Source: Terana coerulea (taxonomy: Eukaryota > Basidiomycota > Agaricomycetes > Polyporales > Phanerochaetaceae). From it: 60,223 nucleotides of DNA. Position 1 is the stretch's first letter. Each line of letters starts with the position of its first letter. Below the pieces are notes generated by a model. It was not told where the DNA came from, did no database searches, and was given only the letters and a program-made list of their open reading frames with translations. Position numbers and translations under genes: made by a program. This document shows positions 44,979 through 55,218 of the stretch, in pieces. The stretch is from positions 1 to 60,223 of the forward strand of contig JAKOGH010000369.1 of the NCBI GenBank assembly GCA_024811115.1. The letters are read 5' to 3'.

Positions 44979-46323
44979 ATGCCTAAGGCCCGCACCAAAC
45001 GTACGCCCGCACGTGCGAGTGTGTTGACAGTTGGTGGGATGTCTGCCCCAGGATCCCATGGCAAACCTGGTCCAGCAGATACCTCGTCGCGAACCAACCA
45101 GTCACGAAAACCACGAAAGCCAAACATCTCCAACAGTATCACTCCATCATCACTTCGCCCGCATGTTCTTGCTGAAGATCGCCTCACTTGCTGGATCACC
45201 CCTCACGCCATTTGCTTTCATGCTGAGACCTCCAAGCTCTTATCGACCGCCGCTAGCATTCAACTACAACAGACTCTGCTGTCCTCTATCGAACCCAACT
45301 CTCGGAAAAACTATGGTGCCGGCTTGCTCCGCTTTACGCAGTTTTGCGACTGCAATCACATCTCAGAGAACGATCGCATGCCTGCGTCTGAAGTCCTTCT
45401 TGCAGCCTTTGTCTCTCGATGGAACGGTCTGGTTGCTCGTACTACGGTCGACACTTGGATCGCAGGTCTGAGTTTCTGGCATGGTTTGCACGGAGCGCCA
45501 TGGAATGGAAACAAGATGCTCAAGGTCGTCCTCACTGCGATCCGGAAGCATGAGCCGGAGAAGGATGAGAAACGCCGCCCCGTTACAATTGAACACCTGC
45601 ATGCCCTACGAGAACACCTTGACCTCACAAACTCGTTCGACGCGGCTGTGTATGCCATAGCGTGTGTCGCTTTCTGGTGCTGCCGCCGGTGTGCTCTGTT
45701 GCAAACTACTCTTATAAATTTGACTAATCGAATGATAGCTTAGGGGAACTTGTTATACCCTCACCCAACACATTTGACCCCTCTCGTCATGTTTCAAAAT
45801 GCACGAAGTTAGCTTACCATACCCCTCTCGCGAGGACGCTGAATATGCAACCCTACCAATACCTTGGACCAAGACGACGAAGAACAAGGGGACAATCATT
45901 TCAGCCACGGACGTCGACGACTGCACCTCACCAGTACCCGCCCTCAAACACCATCGAAGCGCAAACGCGAAGGTGCCAGACCATGCACCGTTCTTTGCCT
46001 TCGAGACAGCTGACGAGAAAGGTTGGGCGCCGATGACTCGAGACTGGTTCCTCGGAAGGTGCAACCAAGTCTGGTCGGAAGCAGGGCTTGAAGGTCTTAG
46101 TGGGCATTGTTTCCGCATTGGAGGCGCAACCGAGTTGCTATTGCGCGGTACTCACCCTGACATTGTTGCAGTACAAGGAGGCTGGAAGTCTCGCGCATTT
46201 CTCGAATATTGGCGGAAAATTGACTCTATCCTCCCGCTTTTCATTTCAGAATCTTTCACAGCCTCTCGCCTTCAGCTTGTTCGCAACTCTATAGACTCCT
46301 TTAAGAAGAAGTACTCTTTGTAG
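44979..46323 (+). CDS. Tyrosine recombinase of the Ngaro element
   Basis: The ATG at 44979 overlaps the RNase H stop (ATGCCTAA). The N-terminal part has the SAM-like core-binding fold (SIEPNSRKNYGAGLLRFTQF, VLLAAFVSRWNGLVARTTVD, AGLSFWHGLHGAPWNG). A 50-nt intron (45689-45738, GTGTGC..GATAG with TGACTAAT) joins CCRR to LGELVIPSPNTFDPSRHV, placing the first catalytic Arg at the junction. The catalytic H-x-x-R is GLSGHCFRIGGATELLLRG, followed by the Trp position in VQGGWKSRAF and the nucleophilic Tyr in LEYWRK. The stop is at 46321-46323. The product resembles XerC/Crypton-type recombinases and should integrate circular element DNA. With splicing the frame is intact. Confidence 0.88.
45689..45738 (+). 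other. Spliceosomal intron inside the tyrosine recombinase
   Basis: A 50-nt GT..AG intron with a branch-like TGACTAAT 20 nt before the acceptor. Its removal restores the conserved R-LGEL motif; without removal the frame stops. Confidence 0.82.
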
Positions 46324-46584
46324 CATTTTCGTCGCACATCAGATCTGGACTTTGCACACTGTCTGTAGCACTAGTAGTATGTATTGTGGCACTCATGGAC
46401 TGTTACTGTGCTCTACCGTACTTTACAACATCAAACTCGATGTATCCTGCACTAAATAGCCTTTCGCGAGCTTGTGCATAGGTCAGTTAGCACTCGCCGC
46501 GGTCAAGGGTTTCCGGGGTCTTAGCTCGCCCGGTGGGGTTAGTCGAGAGTCGGCGTTGACTCACGACTGTTGTGGCTTCGCAAG

Positions 46585-46972
46585 TGGTGGTTAGTCGTGT
46601 ATGCAACGCCTTTCCGCCATTTCACGCTCGAGTTGAACTTCGGCAAGAACGAGCTTCGAAACACGCAAACCTGCGCAGAAACGCACGCGTTCGCACGGGC
46701 GCTTAGCGACTCGTTTCCTCGCGGATTTCGACCAGGAATCGCGTCCGCCCGTGCTCGTGCTCCAAGCGCAGGCTTTCACCTGAAAGGCCCTGTTTCGAAC
46801 CTCTCGGATCGCTTCGAACTTGCGATTTCTCCCCGCCGAAGTTCTCCTCTCCCCACCGGACTTACTGAGATGCAGCATCGCGTGAATTTCGCTACTTATC
46901 GTACATGATAACTAACTAAGGAATTCACGCGATGTCCTCGTGCTTGTGGAAAGCACTCAAACTTAGGAAGCG
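46585..46972 (+). repeat. Split direct repeat B1
   Basis: 388 bp, from TGGTGGTTAGTCGTG to CTTAGGAAGCG, matching B2 (47143-47530). It abuts A2 with a shared G. Confidence 0.93.
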
Positions 46973-47117
46973 TGGCGTTTGGCCTGGAAAGTGAGCCCGC
47001 GAGCAAACAGGCCAAACGAGTGCTTACTAAGCGAAGAGGGCTGAAAGCGGAAGGCCCTGAAACCTTAGCGCCAAGTCTCTTTGCCTTCCGCCTCCTCAGC
47101 CCTCGAGCTTTTTAACC
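46972..47117 (+). repeat. Split direct repeat A2
   Basis: 146 bp matching A1. A unique spacer of 25 bp (47118-47142) separates it from B2. Confidence 0.93.
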
Positions 47118-47142
47118 CTCCCACCGACTCCCTAGTGTCAAA

Positions 47143-47530
47143 TGGTGGTTAGTCGTGTATGCAACGCCTTTCCGCCATTTCACGCTCGAGTTGAACTTCG
47201 GCAAGAACGAGCTTCGAAACACGCAAACCTGCGCAGAAACGCACGCGTTCGCACGGGCGCTTAGCGACTCGTTTCCTCGCGGATTTCGACCAGGAATCGC
47301 GTCCGCCCGTGCTCGTGCTCCAAGCGCAGGCTTTCACCTGAAAGGCCCTGTTTCGAACCTCTCGGATCGCTTCGAACTTGCGATTTCTCCCCGCCGAAGT
47401 TCTCCTCTCCCCACCGGACTTACTGAGATGCAGCATCGCGTGAATTTCGCTACTTATCGTACATGATAACTAACTAAGGAATTCACGCGATGTCCTCGTG
47501 CTTGTGGAAAGCACTCAAACTTAGGAAGCG
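47143..47530 (+). repeat. Split direct repeat B2 (right terminus)
   Basis: 388 bp matching B1. The element ends at GGAAGCG and host sequence resumes with AATGCAGGGC. Confidence 0.93.
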
Positions 47531-49349
47531 AATGCAGGGCACTACGACATCGCTGTTTTCTGTCTTGCCGACCTTTCAGACATGGGTTGGCGAGATGGGA
47601 CCATGAGTAGCGTGTGCGATGGATGGTGCTCGGGACACGCAGAAAATTGCCGGCTGAGAATGGAGGGGCAGGAAGGGAGAGGGATGTGGATTGCTGCGGG
47701 AAAGATGTACAAGGCACCAGGCCTCGTAAATCTCACCTGCAATCCCGGCCGAGATCTGGATGCACGGAGGAGGCGCGGCTTGAATCAACATGACACGGCC
47801 ATGGATACTGGGCGGCGCCGCTTTGGAGCCAGATCAGAAGCATGGAAAATACACAACAGCATGCTGTTATGAGGGTGAGTAAGCGATGTCTCGAGCTGGC
47901 ACCTCGAGACGTACGCAACAGGAGAAATTCCAATCATCAGTTTCAGACTCATAATATTGTCCCTCACAGATCTGTGCCTTTGACCATACCAGCTCAGCCT
48001 GGCAGGACATTCCAGTCCTGCCAGCCTAAGCTGGTACTGCCAAAGATTCCTCAGTCAGACTAATGCTTGGAGACAGTTTTTACCTGAAGATGGAATTCAT
48101 GGGGATAGGTATCCCACTTAGGCAGTTCAGACTCCAGAGCCTATCAGCTCTGATGTCCTCACGGAATGGTAAGCCCGACATGCCGCACATCAACAAAGAA
48201 GCCACTGTACTCCCACCACGTAAAGTGCGAAACCCACGCATCCTGTCATCCAAGAGTTACGTCCTCTCGCTACGCGGACGGAGATCATAGTTGCGAGGTG
48301 CGCGCCTTGGCTACAGTGCCATAGATCTGATGCAACACCCGGCAGCGCTAGTTGCATGTCCCCGGGCCAACACTCGGAAACATAATATCCTGGTATTGAC
48401 AAAAGTCTGGTAGCATTTAGATATTTGTATGGAGAATGATGTTCGACGCAGTCAGAGTACACATAGATGGAACCGGTGGTGACCGACAGTGCTAGTACCA
48501 GTTGTGTTTATTGCCACAAAAACATTGCTCTGTTGCGAAGCCCCAACCCCTGAGGCGTGCGTTTTCTCAAATAAACTAGACAAAGGTGTGGAAGCGGCAC
48601 ATGGATCTCAGCCTGAGTCGACGCAAGTCACGATTTGGGACGAATGCCAGGATTTCTCCGGAAGGTGGCCAAAGATGGCAAGCCATCAACGCCACAAAGA
48701 AGAAGCACGCTCAGCGCCCTCACAGCGCCCTGCATCGTTCACTCGCAACTTGTCGCCGTCCATGACATGAGCTGCTCAAAGATCCTGCTTCATATGTCGT
48801 TGGCGTCAATATTGTGACGTTGGCAGGTGAGTACCATTCTGCACTTGTTTCCAGGTGCTTGGTGTTTTTTCTCAGACGTCGAATTCGTGCTCGACTTGCG
48901 CGGCAGGCTTGCTGAGCCATCGGAACGGGAGCGACGTCCCACCACGGCCAGAGGAGCTGAAGCAGATTGAGGGGACTGACTTAGCCGAGGTACGCACGGT
49001 ATTCGAACACCGAATATACCTGGATACTGACACGTCGTGGAAGTGTGCTAGAAGCCTTCCCGCACGCTCTGAACGGCTTGCTGGCCGCAAGCGCATCTTC
49101 CGACGGGTGGACCTTGGACGCAAGCGCAAGCTCACGGCATGCCGTGATGGAGCGCGCGCTCAATAAGACGTACGATCAAACCGCTGTGCTGGGACGACAA
49201 CGAAGAGAGAGCCGAGCTCGTCTTCGGCCCTTTCTGCGTTACCGTCCCACTCAGCAGTTGGAGTGTTCCGGGCGTGCGGGCATGACGTGTGAAACGGGGG
49301 TCAGAGGTGCGACAGGGCGGGGGGTTGGAGAGGCCGAAACTGCCGAGGT
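47531..49349. other. Gene-poor flank right of the retrotransposon
   Basis: The first ~110 codons in frame from 47531 (NAGHYDIAVFCLADLSDMGW onward) may be the continuation of the host reading frame cut by the element. Beyond about 47870 there are only short ORFs without recognisable domains and no clear RNA gene. Confidence 0.4.
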
Positions 49350-49445
49350 GGAAGGTATAAAGGACGCGAGGTGAACGGCTGAAGACTGCATTCTCTTCCC
49401 CTCGTCCTTTCCTCCCTTTCTCCCATCCCCACCACCCCTCTTCAA
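49350..49445 (+). promoter_or_regulatory. TATA box with CT-rich initiator-type tract
   Basis: TATAAA at 49356-49361 is followed 30-80 bp downstream by a long pyrimidine tract (49391-49440, mostly C and T) and then TCTGCTCGCTCGGCAG. TATA plus a CT block is the layout of strongly expressed fungal promoters. It points rightward into the intron-rich region. Confidence 0.5.
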
Positions 49446-49881
49446 CTCTGCTCGCTCGGCAGCTAGCCACTTTACCTCTCACACTGAACCCGTCCTCTTC
49501 CCTCATTGCCGTCCAGGACGTTGTTCTCGTAGCTCGCTCGCTTTCTGTGTCGCTCCGATAGCATCAGGAGGACCGGCTAGTAAGGCAGAGTAGTAAGTGC
49601 TAGCTCACCCACTTGTATTGGTCCTTACACTGAATTTAAACATTCGTTTGCAGTCGTTCTGGCATTTGTTTATACCTGCAATATCGCATACACAGCGCGT
49701 CTCGTTGCCGCCGCACTGTACGGCTGAGGTGAGTACCAGTTCTCTTCTCACGTCCCTTTGTTTACTGATTGAATGGTGTGGATTTAGCGGCTTAGCCTGT
49801 TAGCTTACCACGTAAGTCGGCTTGCTAGCATTGCTGTACCGCGCACTCATGCTACATTCAATATAGGCTGTCTGCTCATGG

Positions 49882-50835
49882 TATGCACGCCATTTCCCAC
49901 TCGCTCGTCACGCCGGGCCGATCTCGCTTTGAAGGAGAACAGTATGTGCCCAATACTATTGACTGTGTAACACGGGCTTACGAAACCTGACTCTAATAGT
50001 AAACGGAGCTACAGTCAATAACAGGTCAGCCCAGGTAAGTAATCATGAGCCTCTCGATAAGACACTGAATGAACGTTGATAGGGCTTGTGTGGTTGTACT
50101 GCGGCCATGCCATGGCACGATTACTGGCGACGGTGATATCTAGCAGGTGCGCGGTCACTTCAACGGCACTGCTATGATTACTAACTTGATGTACACAGAT
50201 GAACGAATGCTCGCAAGGGTTATTACCGCACTTGCCGCATCGTCAGTGCCCCGGGGCACTGTTGGTGTCTATCGCTCGAGGCGACACGGTGCGTCGCGAC
50301 CTGGGACCCCGAAGCCGCGAAAATACCTCCCGCAAGCTATGCACGCCATTTCCCACTCGCCCGTCGCAGCGCCGCGCCGATGTCGCTTGGTAGGAGAACG
50401 GTATGTACCCAATACGATTGACCGTGTAACATGGGCCTACGATACCTGACTCTAATAGTAAACGGAGCTACAGGCAATAGCCGGCCAGCCCAGGTAACAA
50501 ATTGTGAGCCTCTCGAGAAGACACTGAATGAACGTTAATAGGGTTTGTACGACTTTACTGCGGGCATGCTACGGCACAATTGCCGGCGACGGTGATATCT
50601 AGTAGGTGCGCAGTTACTTCTACGGCGCTGTTATGATTACTCACTTGTTGTACACAGATGAACGAATGCTCGCGATGGTTATGACCGCACTTGCCGCATC
50701 GCCAGTGCCCCGGCGCACAGTTGGCGTCCACCGCTTGAGGCGATACGGCACGTCGTGAGCCGGGACCCCGAAGCCGCCAAAATATCTCCCACAAGCTATG
50801 CACGCCATTTCCCACTCGCTCGTCGCGCAGGACCG
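49882..50835 (+). repeat. 457-bp tandem duplication of exon-intron units
   Basis: Units start with TATGCACGCCATTTCCCACT at 49882, 50339 and 50797 (third unit only about 40 bp). Both full units keep the same GTAAG/ATAG and GTGCGC/ACACAG splice-like signals. Substitutions between them are mainly transitions, including CGA to TGA, which destroys the only ORF. Confidence 0.88.
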
Positions 50836-51169
50836 CGCGTGGCCTAATATGCCGGTACTCATTCTGTATCACTGATCATGAGTCAATGGCTAACGAGATC
50901 TTGTCTCAGGGTACTGGTACTAAATCAGATAGGTTACAAACGCGCGACTATGGCTAGGTAAGTAATGCCAAGCCTCACTAACAACGAATTTTGAACGGTC
51001 ATCTGTAGGGTTTTGGTAAATACCATAGCGCAGCCGCTGTCGTACGCTCCGGCGCCGGTACTAGTACAGTGTCACTGTAAGTGACTGCGGGTTACTATAT
51101 AGGTACGCGGCTGTTAACGTGAGCTAATAGTACTATTACTGATCTGTTGAACGTAGCCGCACAATTGGG

Positions 51170-51785
51170 CGTTCTGGAGCATTCTGTGCCCATTTCGAGC
51201 GTCGGCTCAAGCCACACCGACTGCCTTGACCGTTGGCGGGAAGCAGGCTTCGTCCATCGACATGCCCCTCATGCAACTCCCCATGCGCAACATCAAGGTA
51301 ATGTCACCTGAAACCATGGCAGACGGCTCATACTGACCTTGTAAATGTAGATAATATATCTCCTTGTAGCGGTGTTGATCCCATGTCTTCGCACATGTAT
51401 GATGCCGCCAGATTCAGCTCACGGCCAATCTCGGCCGTCATACGGCGTGGACGTGAGAGTTCGCAGCTCACGCTGTGTACTTATCCGTCAAACGGCGGCC
51501 GAGCCACGCCTATCGCCTTGACCGTTGGCGAGAAGCGGGCTTCGTCCATCGACATACTCTCATGCAACTCTCCATGCGCAACATCCAGGTAATGTCGCTT
51601 TAGACCATGTCAGACCGCTCATATTGACCTTGTACATATAGATAATCCATCTCCTTGTGTCGACGATCATCCCACGTCCCCGCACATGTACGACGCCGCC
51701 GGATTCGGCCCGCGAGCATTCTCATAGGACATTGTGCGGCGTCGGCGGGAGTTTGTGCCCATACTATATACTTATCGTTCAAACG
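51170..51785 (+). repeat. 292-bp tandem duplication
   Basis: GCCTTGACCGTTGGCG recurs at 51223 and 51515, CATGCGCAACATC at about 51280 and 51570, and CGCACATGTA at about 51390 and 51680. Each unit carries a GTAATGTC donor-like site and a TGTAG/TATAG acceptor-like site. Confidence 0.82.
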
Positions 51786-53340
51786 GTGCGTCGCGGAGTC
51801 TGTGTAAGTAATACATCACGTCACTCACGAATATGTTGTTTCAAGCCTTGTGATCAGTATCTCAATGGCTCGAAACCTCAGCCCGGGACGATACTTAGGA
51901 CACAGGGGGCATGCTCGTGCTGTCGAATACACCGGGCGGCCGATTCACTCTCATTGGCGGTTACCCGACGCCGGACCATGGTACGCCCTATTATATCACC
52001 CTCTACATACCGAGCGAATGCTAACCTTAACCTGACCACTCTTATAGATGAGCCCACTCCGTCGTTGCCGGTGCTCGCCGCCAGCTACTATAAGATCAAC
52101 GTAGGCCAATGGTAAGTAAGCTAGTACTATGATTCGGCCGCACTGTACACCCTTACTAATAAGGCACTAGAGCTTACGCCGTCGCGATCACTGAGACTGC
52201 CGACCGCCTCCGACCTCCACTCCTCGCAATGTACGTGAAGCCGATACAGTCACATTCAACGACGCTCCCCTCAGACATATCTCCGTACTTCTCGTCGGTA
52301 TATGTAGTTGAGATGGTCTCATTGTTACAAGCAATATGCTAACGATCTTCGACCACCACTCCTCGCAATGTACCGAACAGATGTTTATCAGTAGTACTTC
52401 AGGTTCAATATCTGTATATACAGTCACCGCTGTTTAGTAGGTTAGGTCCATATAGCTCAATGTGTACGGCACGAGAGCGTTGCACTGACTTCGTTCTGTA
52501 GCTACGTCGGTAGCAACAACGGATATGCTCTGGAGATTAGTATTTGCGGTAAGAGATGTTTGAAGGGGTCTTATGACAGAATATACAACTCACGTACTCT
52601 CGTTTGCTAGATCACTTAGTCAAGCACGGATGATGGCAATCATCGCGCATGCCGCGGATAAGTACGTTGTGATACAAGGTGGGCCTCGTATACATCAGTA
52701 CGTCGTTCTATTGCAGTCGTTTTGAGTACTGACACTAAATGAAACAAAGGCAGATGTCTGTCCTCTGCACTCGGGCTGATTCGGGGCCATTGCATGCAAG
52801 GCGGCAAGACCATTTTGTTCACGTCTTTCAAATGCCTTGTCTGCTAGCTGGTATGTCATGTGTTTCATTTATTATTATTCGAGGCGTTAATGTACATCGG
52901 ATGTGTCTATCTCAGCGGTCTTGCCGTCTATCTCCCCGCGTCAAACTGCGCGCGCCGCGGCACCACTATCTCACCGAGGGATGTGGCATGCCGCGCCGTG
53001 ATGCTTCATGCCCAAGTGCTAGGCTACTGCATCATTGGCGTCAGTACAGCGGTCCATAGGGGACTATACCTGAGTCTTTGTCTACTTGCTGATGGTGAAT
53101 CGCGCTCTCCGGTGACTTGCCCTCGTCGATAGCAATGCCCCATCCGCGGGCAAATGCAAGCCGAGCAGGTTGGCGGCGTCGCGGAACCGGCTGCCTGGTG
53201 TCCCGTACATTCGTCCCGCCCTGAGACGTTGTCCACCACACAGGTAGGTCATTTCGCCTGTTCTTTGCAACCTCATAGGCTGACGATAGGCAGTTGCCCA
53301 TTCTTTCATTCGCAGGCAGTGTCGAGATACTCTCGACTGC

Positions 53341-55218
53341 AGCGAGTGGGTTTCGCGGCATGTGGTTCGCCGAGCGCACTCGCCAGAGCGTGCTCGGCCT
53401 ACTCATTCGTTGCCGCACGCCGCGCGGTAGTGTGCGCTCGGCGGCATGCTGCGCCATAGAGCTTCGCCTTGTCAGGCAGGCGCGAGCTCTGTGGCGTCGC
53501 AACGCCTGGCCTTCTCTGAGTCTGTACGTCTCCTTCCTCTCGTCCTCGATGGGCTCAGCTGACTCTTTACATGTGGGCAGGCGTGCCGACCGCCCTGCAT
53601 TGCTCGCGGCCCGACGGCGGAAGCAGCCCGCGCGGGCTTGCCAGTGACTTCTCGCGCACACGCGCATTCGACTCGGCATCGCGATACCGCCGCCGTGCGG
53701 TCCGCGATGTCTAGCGTTTCTCCCGTACGGTGCGCAAATCCTTTCTGTCTTGGCTTGGTGTGCCGGCGCGCGCATTTTGCGTCCAGACCCCTTTCCGCTC
53801 GGTCACGTCTGCAGTGTCCGACCCCAGTACAGAAGCGGTCAGACGGGGGAGGAGGCTTACCGATGAAGCCGCGGCACCGTGGCGTCGGGTGGCGTTGACT
53901 TGGGCGACCGCTAGACCACCGAGAGTGGCTCGCGGCGTCGCGGCATCGCGGAGTTGGAACCGACGCCATAGCCGTCGTATGCGCTTGAGTGCACCGTGCC
54001 CCGCCGCCGGAAGGAGTCGGGGCCTGGGCGATATGTATGCACGAGCCAATGAGAGGATGGCAGTCAGGCCGCCTCGCCGATGTCCAGTGCCGGCATGCGC
54101 ACTGGGCGGCGTTCAGGTCGGTGCTGGTGTGATCGTCTGGGCGTCGGGCGACGCTCGGCCATGCACGGGATGTCGGTGCAGGTCGCCAGGTGCCAGGCAG
54201 TCCCCCGTGCCGCCAGCGACGGTTGCGGAGCCTCGGCCGGGTGGTGGCGTCTGAACGTCGAGCGCGATGGCGCGGTGGCCGCTGCGGCGAGTGAGAGGTC
54301 CGGAGCGAATGACCAGCCTGTGTGACACCACATAAGTCGGAGTGAAGGACAAAATATGGAGGCGCGAACGTACCGAATCGGGAGCGGGCCTACCTGCCGC
54401 GCGGCGGGCTGGCGAGGTGCTCAGCTGCTCGAGGGTAGTGTGCGCGATACCCGAACAGTTCCCGCGCCCTAATTACACGCCAAAGCGTCGAGGCCCGTCG
54501 AGTCCTTGCCCTGGACGGTCGGTGCTCGTGCGCTGGGGTCAGGGTTTAAGTCGGTGGTGAAGAGCCGCAGAGACATGTCGAGGTGCGCGTGCATGAACTC
54601 GACACACGGCACTTGCGCTCTTCGTGGAATAGGGCATCGACGCGCAAAAGCTCGACGTCGTCAGAGCCACCGAGCGTGCTGGGGAGGTCGAGGGTTGCAA
54701 TGTCTCTTTACGAGGGCAGGGCGGGACTTGCGATCACTGCAGCGGCCGGTGCACCCAATGTATCCGCGCCATGGTTGACCTCCGCCCTCTTTCGCACTTT
54801 CACATGAGTCCTGAGGTGCCTGCCGTAACGGGACAGCTTGCGGGGAGCCAAGGCGGCGCGACAAAGTGGGATGTCGGTGCAGTGGGACTTTGTTGGCGAG
54901 CTGGCGACTTGGGGTCGGCCCAGCGAGCGCGGCACAACGCGAGGGCGCATGAAATGTGCATGGTAGGTGCCAGGGTGGCTTGTAAAGCGAATCGAGGTGC
55001 GGAATGGAACGGGACACGAGCGTGCGGAGGAGGAAGGAGAGCAAGAGAGATGCGTGGGCGCCAAGGGCTCGACGCCACAAAGAAGAAGCACACCCAGCCG
55101 AGCTTTGCAGAGGCTGCGTTCTGCGTCGCACCAGCACCATCCATCGCGGTCAAGCAAACGAGAATGACGGTGAAACAAATATATTTAAGCTAGTATTTAC
55201 ATATATACATTGTTCTAT
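53341..55218. other. GC-rich region without a supported gene
   Basis: GC-rich DNA with long but overlapping ORFs on both strands (for example minus 53775-53041), all Arg/Ala/Pro-rich and without domains, as expected by chance at this composition. Nothing here is supported as a gene. Confidence 0.45.

Larger units (their letters stand above)
42651..44986 (+). pseudogene. Zinc knuckle, reverse transcriptase and RNase H of the Ngaro element (frame-broken)
   Basis: A CCHC knuckle (CLICAQSGHTSKFC, ~42873) precedes GFPIGDFSTPSRTHIPHNHA and the RT fingers (DKPSAPGKFRLVQNCS, VNSFIDSDLFPTKW, GTAAQFAEI). After an intron come LDIDAAFRNIPIRPEHKCYL and the active-site motif KKWVDDLVNGRFP, with the two catalytic Asp. 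The RNase H part contains IGIWVDACTSWGIGVVIDGC, WAEMVAVELAVRHVEQLG, LLIHGDNMGVVGAFQRG and NKADSVSRG, giving the expected acidic residues. It ends at 44984-44986. Several one-base slips are needed, including G4 43519-43522 (one extra) and G3 43570-43572 (one short), and at least one more near 44320-44400. Confidence 0.85.
41499..47530 (+). mobile_element. Ngaro-type tyrosine-recombinase retrotransposon
   Basis: The element has the complete split-direct-repeat layout A1 (41499-41644) - genes - B1 (46585-46972) - A2 (46972-47117) - B2 (47143-47530). The circular junction predicted by joining B2 to A1 (GGAAGCG-TGGCGTTT) is the sequence at the B1/A2 border. It encodes a Gag-like protein with a CCHC knuckle, reverse transcriptase, RNase H and a tyrosine recombinase. 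No methyltransferase domain lies between RNase H and recombinase and there are no inverted repeats, which favours Ngaro over DIRS or PAT. Elements of this kind integrate by site-specific recombination of a circular DNA and leave no target duplication; none is seen. A and B repeats are identical or nearly so by eye, suggesting recent insertion, although its Gag and RT frames are interrupted. Confidence 0.92.
49446..53340 (+). ncRNA. Candidate multi-intron transcript without a long ORF
   Basis: A chain of well-formed plus-strand introns follows the promoter-like site: 49593-49653, 49729-49787, 49812-49866, 50035-50082, 50958-51008, 52112-52170 and 52549-52610, plus others near 50150, 50620, 51300, 51590, 51810 and 53250. 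Most have GTAAGT or GTGAGT-like donors, a CTRAY-like branch and YAG acceptors at 48-62 nt, matching the coding genes of the window. Yet no frame stays open for long across the exons on either strand. I infer a spliced long non-coding RNA or the remains of a fragmented gene. It includes tandem duplications of exon-intron units (49882-50835 and about 51170-51785). Confidence 0.38.

Noticed and set aside
41499..47530. Interpreting the repeats as two long terminal repeats of an LTR retrotransposon
   Set aside because: The repeats are split as A1...B1-A2-B2 rather than two whole LTRs, the integrase is a tyrosine recombinase, and no target duplication is present.
50555..50872. Minus-strand frame with a CGKCGHNH zinc-ribbon-like string
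   Set aside because: The sister repeat unit has a stop in the same frame, and the splice signals of the region are on the plus strand.
53041..53775. Minus-strand ORF of 244 codons
   Set aside because: GC-rich sequence gives long chance ORFs; the product is Arg/Ala-rich with no domain, and the strand opposes the intron signals.
48690..55090. Shared 20-mer ACGCCACAAAGAAGAAGCAC at about 48689 and 55072
   Set aside because: The match does not extend into flanking sequence, so it is too short to define a repeat family.
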